64,000 nucleotides of DNA from Natribaculum breve. GTDB taxonomy: Archaea; Halobacteriota; Halobacteria; Halobacteriales; Natrialbaceae. The stretch is from assembly GCF_023008585.1 (NCBI RefSeq), contig NZ_CP095390.1, positions 2,108,001 to 2,172,000 on the forward strand, read 5' to 3'. This document shows positions 62,165 through 64,000 of the stretch, piece by piece. Under the pieces are notes generated by a model. That model searched no databases, had not been told where the DNA came from, and was given only the letters and a program-made list of their open reading frames with translations. Within the stretch, counting starts at the first letter, position 1, and each line of letters begins with the position of its first letter. The position numbers and the translations under genes were made by a program.

Positions 62165-62587
62165 ATGGGACTGGGCTCGGACATGTACCGACAGCAGATC
62201 CTCGACCACTACAAGAACCCCCGCAACTACGGGGAACTCGAGGATCCGACGTTCAGCCACGTCGGCGAGAACCCGATGTGTGGCGACGAGATTCGCATGG
62301 ACATCCGTCTGGCCGACGACGGAGAGACGATCGAGAACGTCGCCTTCTCCGGGGACGGCTGTGCGATCAGCCAGGCCTCGGCGAGCATGCTCTCGACGAA
62401 ACTCGCGGGCAAGACCGTCGACGAACTGCTCGAGATGGATCGCGACGACGTCATCGACATGCTCGGCGTCGACATCTCGCCGATGCGGGTCAAGTGCGCC
62501 GTGCTGGCCGAGAAGGTCGCACAGGACGGCGCGGAGATCTATCGCGGCGAACTCGACAAGGAGAAGACGACGACGACCGAAGACTAG
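62165..62587 (+). CDS. sufU: Fe-S scaffold SufU/IscU-like
   Basis: 140 residues from ATG 62165 (MGLGSDMYRQQILDHYKNPRN). The three cluster/zinc cysteines are in NPMCGDE, GDGCAISQAS and VKCAVLAEKV. The insertion between the second and third Cys marks the SufU kind. It works with SufS from the same locus. The C-terminus is Lys/Thr-rich (KEKTTTTED). Confidence 0.94.
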   Translation: MGLGSDMYRQQILDHYKNPRNYGELEDPTFSHVGENPMCGDEIRMDIRLADDGETIENVAFSGDGCAISQASASMLSTKLAGKTVDELLEMDRDDVIDMLGVDISPMRVKCAVLAEKVAQDGAEIYRGELDKEKTTTTED

Positions 62588-62658
62588 TTTTCCGCTGAAG
62601 TCGCTCGCGTGTTCGTCGCCGGCCACACGCTTACCCGTCGGTCTCGCGTGACGTCCGT

Positions 62659-63054
62659 ATGGTCGAGACCGCCGTCGGCTTCGTGCTCGGCGCGATCGTC
62701 GGTGCGATCGCCACGGCAGCCGGCTCGTACCTCCTCTACTGGAAGCGCGAGCGCGACGCCACCCGCCGACTCCGGCGGGCGTTCCTCGAGGAACTGCAGG
62801 CCTACGAGTACGTAGACGGGTTCGTCGCCGACGGCAGCTACGAGCGGATCACCGAACGCGTCGAAGAGCCCGTGATCTACGAGTCCGCAGCGGCCGACCT
62901 CGGGCTACTCACGGAAGCAGAGATCGGCCGCCTGGTGGCGTTCTACAGTGCGATCTACTGGCTGCAGGGACTCGAGGATCCGGAGGACAAGAAAGACCGA
63001 ATCGAGGACGTCGTCGAGAAACGGCGGGCGGCACTCGAGTCACTCGAGCGCTGA
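62659..63054 (+). CDS. Hypothetical membrane-anchored protein
   Basis: 131 residues. One N-terminal membrane helix (GFVLGAIVGAIATAAGSYLLYW) and a cytoplasmic helical domain (TRRLRRAFLEELQAYEYVDG, then IGRLVAFYSAIYWLQGLEDP). Family not recognised. Confidence 0.65.
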   Translation: MVETAVGFVLGAIVGAIATAAGSYLLYWKRERDATRRLRRAFLEELQAYEYVDGFVADGSYERITERVEEPVIYESAAADLGLLTEAEIGRLVAFYSAIYWLQGLEDPEDKKDRIEDVVEKRRAALESLER

Positions 63055-63193
63055 CCCGGAGACGGAACGGAGTGCTCGAGTCGCGTGGCTTCGGTGGCGG
63101 GGTCCGTTCACGTCGGTTCCCGCCGTTTCCAGTCGGTTCGCTTCCAATTTCGTCGGATCGCGCTTTGCCGCGACGAGGACGGCGTAGCTCGGG

Positions 63194-64000
63194 TTACTCC
63201 GGCTTCAGCCCCTCGTCCTGGACGCGCATGACCGCCTCGCCGTCGGCGAGGTTCGGCGCGTCGACGAGGCGGACGATCCGCTTGTCGCCTTTGGACTTGC
63301 GGAGGTAGATCCGGAACGTCGACTTGTGACCCAGGATGTTCCCGCCGATGGGCTGGGTCGGGTCGCCGAAGAAGGAGTCGGGGTTCGACGCGACCTGGTT
63401 CGTGACGATGACGGCGGCGTTGTAGAGGTTGCCGACCTTGTCGATGTCGTGGAGGTGCTTGTTGAGCTTCTGCTGGCGGTCGGCGAGTTCGCCACGGCCG
63501 ACGTACTCCGCACGGAAGTGGGCGGTCAGCGAGTCGACACAGAGCAGGCGGACGGGATACTCGCCGTCCTCGTGTTCGCTCGCGAGTTCTTTCGCCTTCT
63601 CCGCGAGCAGCATCTGGTGGTTGGAGTTGAACGCCTTCGCGACGTGGATCTTCTCGAGGAAGGCGTCGACGAGTTCGTCCATCGCCTCCTCGTCGTCCGG
63701 CGAGCCTTCGATCTCGCGGTCTTCGAGGGCGGCCTCGATCGCCTCCTCGGGGAGCCCGCGGACCATGTCGTCGATGCGCTCGGGGCGGAACGTGTCCTCG
63801 GAGTCGACGAAGATGACGCTGCCGTGGAGCCCGCCGACCTCCTTGGGGAGCTGGACGTTGACGGCCATCTGGTGGGTGACCTGCGACTTGCCCGCGCCGA
63901 ACTCGCCGTACACCTCGGTGATCGACTGGGTCTCGATCCCGCCGCCGAGCAGGTCGTCGACCTCGTCGATGTGCCAGGAGAGTTTGCCGATCTTGTTCCG
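63194..64000 (-). CDS. radA: DNA recombinase RadA (C-terminal part, start outside window)
   Basis: Open on the minus strand from TGA at 63194 to the window end; about 268 residues are visible. Walker A is [17 protein letters not shown], then Walker B in [19 protein letters not shown], loop 1 and [18 protein letters not shown]. The end is ...LKPE. RadA forms filaments on single-stranded DNA for homologous recombination. No intein is seen in this part. Confidence 0.96.
   Translation of the reverse strand, partial: RNKIGKLSWHIDEVDDLLGGGIETQSITEVYGEFGAGKSQVTHQMAVNVQLPKEVGGLHGSVIFVDSEDTFRPERIDDMVRGLPEEAIEAALEDREIEGSPDDEEAMDELVDAFLEKIHVAKAFNSNHQMLLAEKAKELASEHEDGEYPVRLLCVDSLTAHFRAEYVGRGELADRQQKLNKHLHDIDKVGNLYNAAVIVTNQVASNPDSFFGDPTQPIGGNILGHKSTFRIYLRKSKGDKRIVRLVDAPNLADGEAVMRVQDEGLKPE

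Overview
The window is high-GC chromosomal DNA from a haloarchaeon. The evidence is the acidic proteins, many short or leaderless 5' ends with BRE/TATA-type promoters, the LysW-carrier arginine pathway, archaeal MCM, RadA, TFB, aIF-6, L31e, L39e and LX proteins, a split of haloarchaeal-only protein families, and Tat-type lipoproteins. I cannot fix the genus from sequence alone; the gene set fits the Natrialbales-like Halobacteria.

Layout. 1-5.2 kb: the start of an ABC exporter, a DUF192 protein, tRNA-Val with duplicated tails, an IS630-type insertion sequence, a DUF7344 regulator, tRNA-Phe with a 670-bp array of duplicated tails, and an RDD membrane protein. 5.3-9.5 kb: a zinc-ribbon protein, a membrane hydrolase, a ferredoxin, and a drug/polysaccharide-type ABC exporter whose native permease is cut off and followed by an AT-rich homologue; then a cold-shock protein. 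9.6-14.6 kb: a cupin, an iron-type ABC binding lipoprotein and a small partner gene framed by four TTAGG-type palindromes, a DEAD/DEAH helicase, BofA and tRNA-Pro. 14.6-22.1 kb: small zinc-ribbon genes, MCM helicase with a 523-residue intein, two small conserved genes, a MinD-like ATPase and a TFB. 22.2-25.3 kb: threonine synthase and small regulators. 25.4-34.5 kb: one long leftward arginine cluster, argG-argH-lysW-lysX-argC-argB-argD-argE-argF, whose genes mostly overlap or abut. lysW is only 54 codons. 34.8-48.9 kb: a membrane HTH protein, RNA ligase-like protein, Usp, XPD/DinG helicase, CDF transporter, phosphodiesterase, threonine aldolase, a broken methyltransferase, M29 aminopeptidase, tRNA-Arg, YccF, UPF0200/UPF0201 and two lipoproteins. 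49-57 kb: the archaeal translation/secretion cluster (L39e, L31e, aIF-6, LX, prefoldin alpha, FtsY, then TusA, DsrE and SRP54), followed by ThpR, a TPR protein and DUF424. 57-64 kb: a coupled regulator/membrane-protein operon, a conserved zinc-ribbon membrane protein, the SufS cysteine desulfurase and SufU scaffold, and the start-less end of RadA.

Two signals stand out beyond the genes. First, three loci (tRNA-Val, tRNA-Phe and sufS) carry downstream copies of their own 3' end, separated by hairpins. In the Phe and sufS loci the hairpins are capped by GAGCGNAGCGAG, which contains the very stable GCGNAGC mini-hairpin motif; the Val locus has similar but looser hairpins. The shared design suggests one process that duplicates gene tails. 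Second, several short palindromes scattered through the window have ends like the IS630-type element at 2.0-3.1 kb and look like its non-autonomous derivatives.
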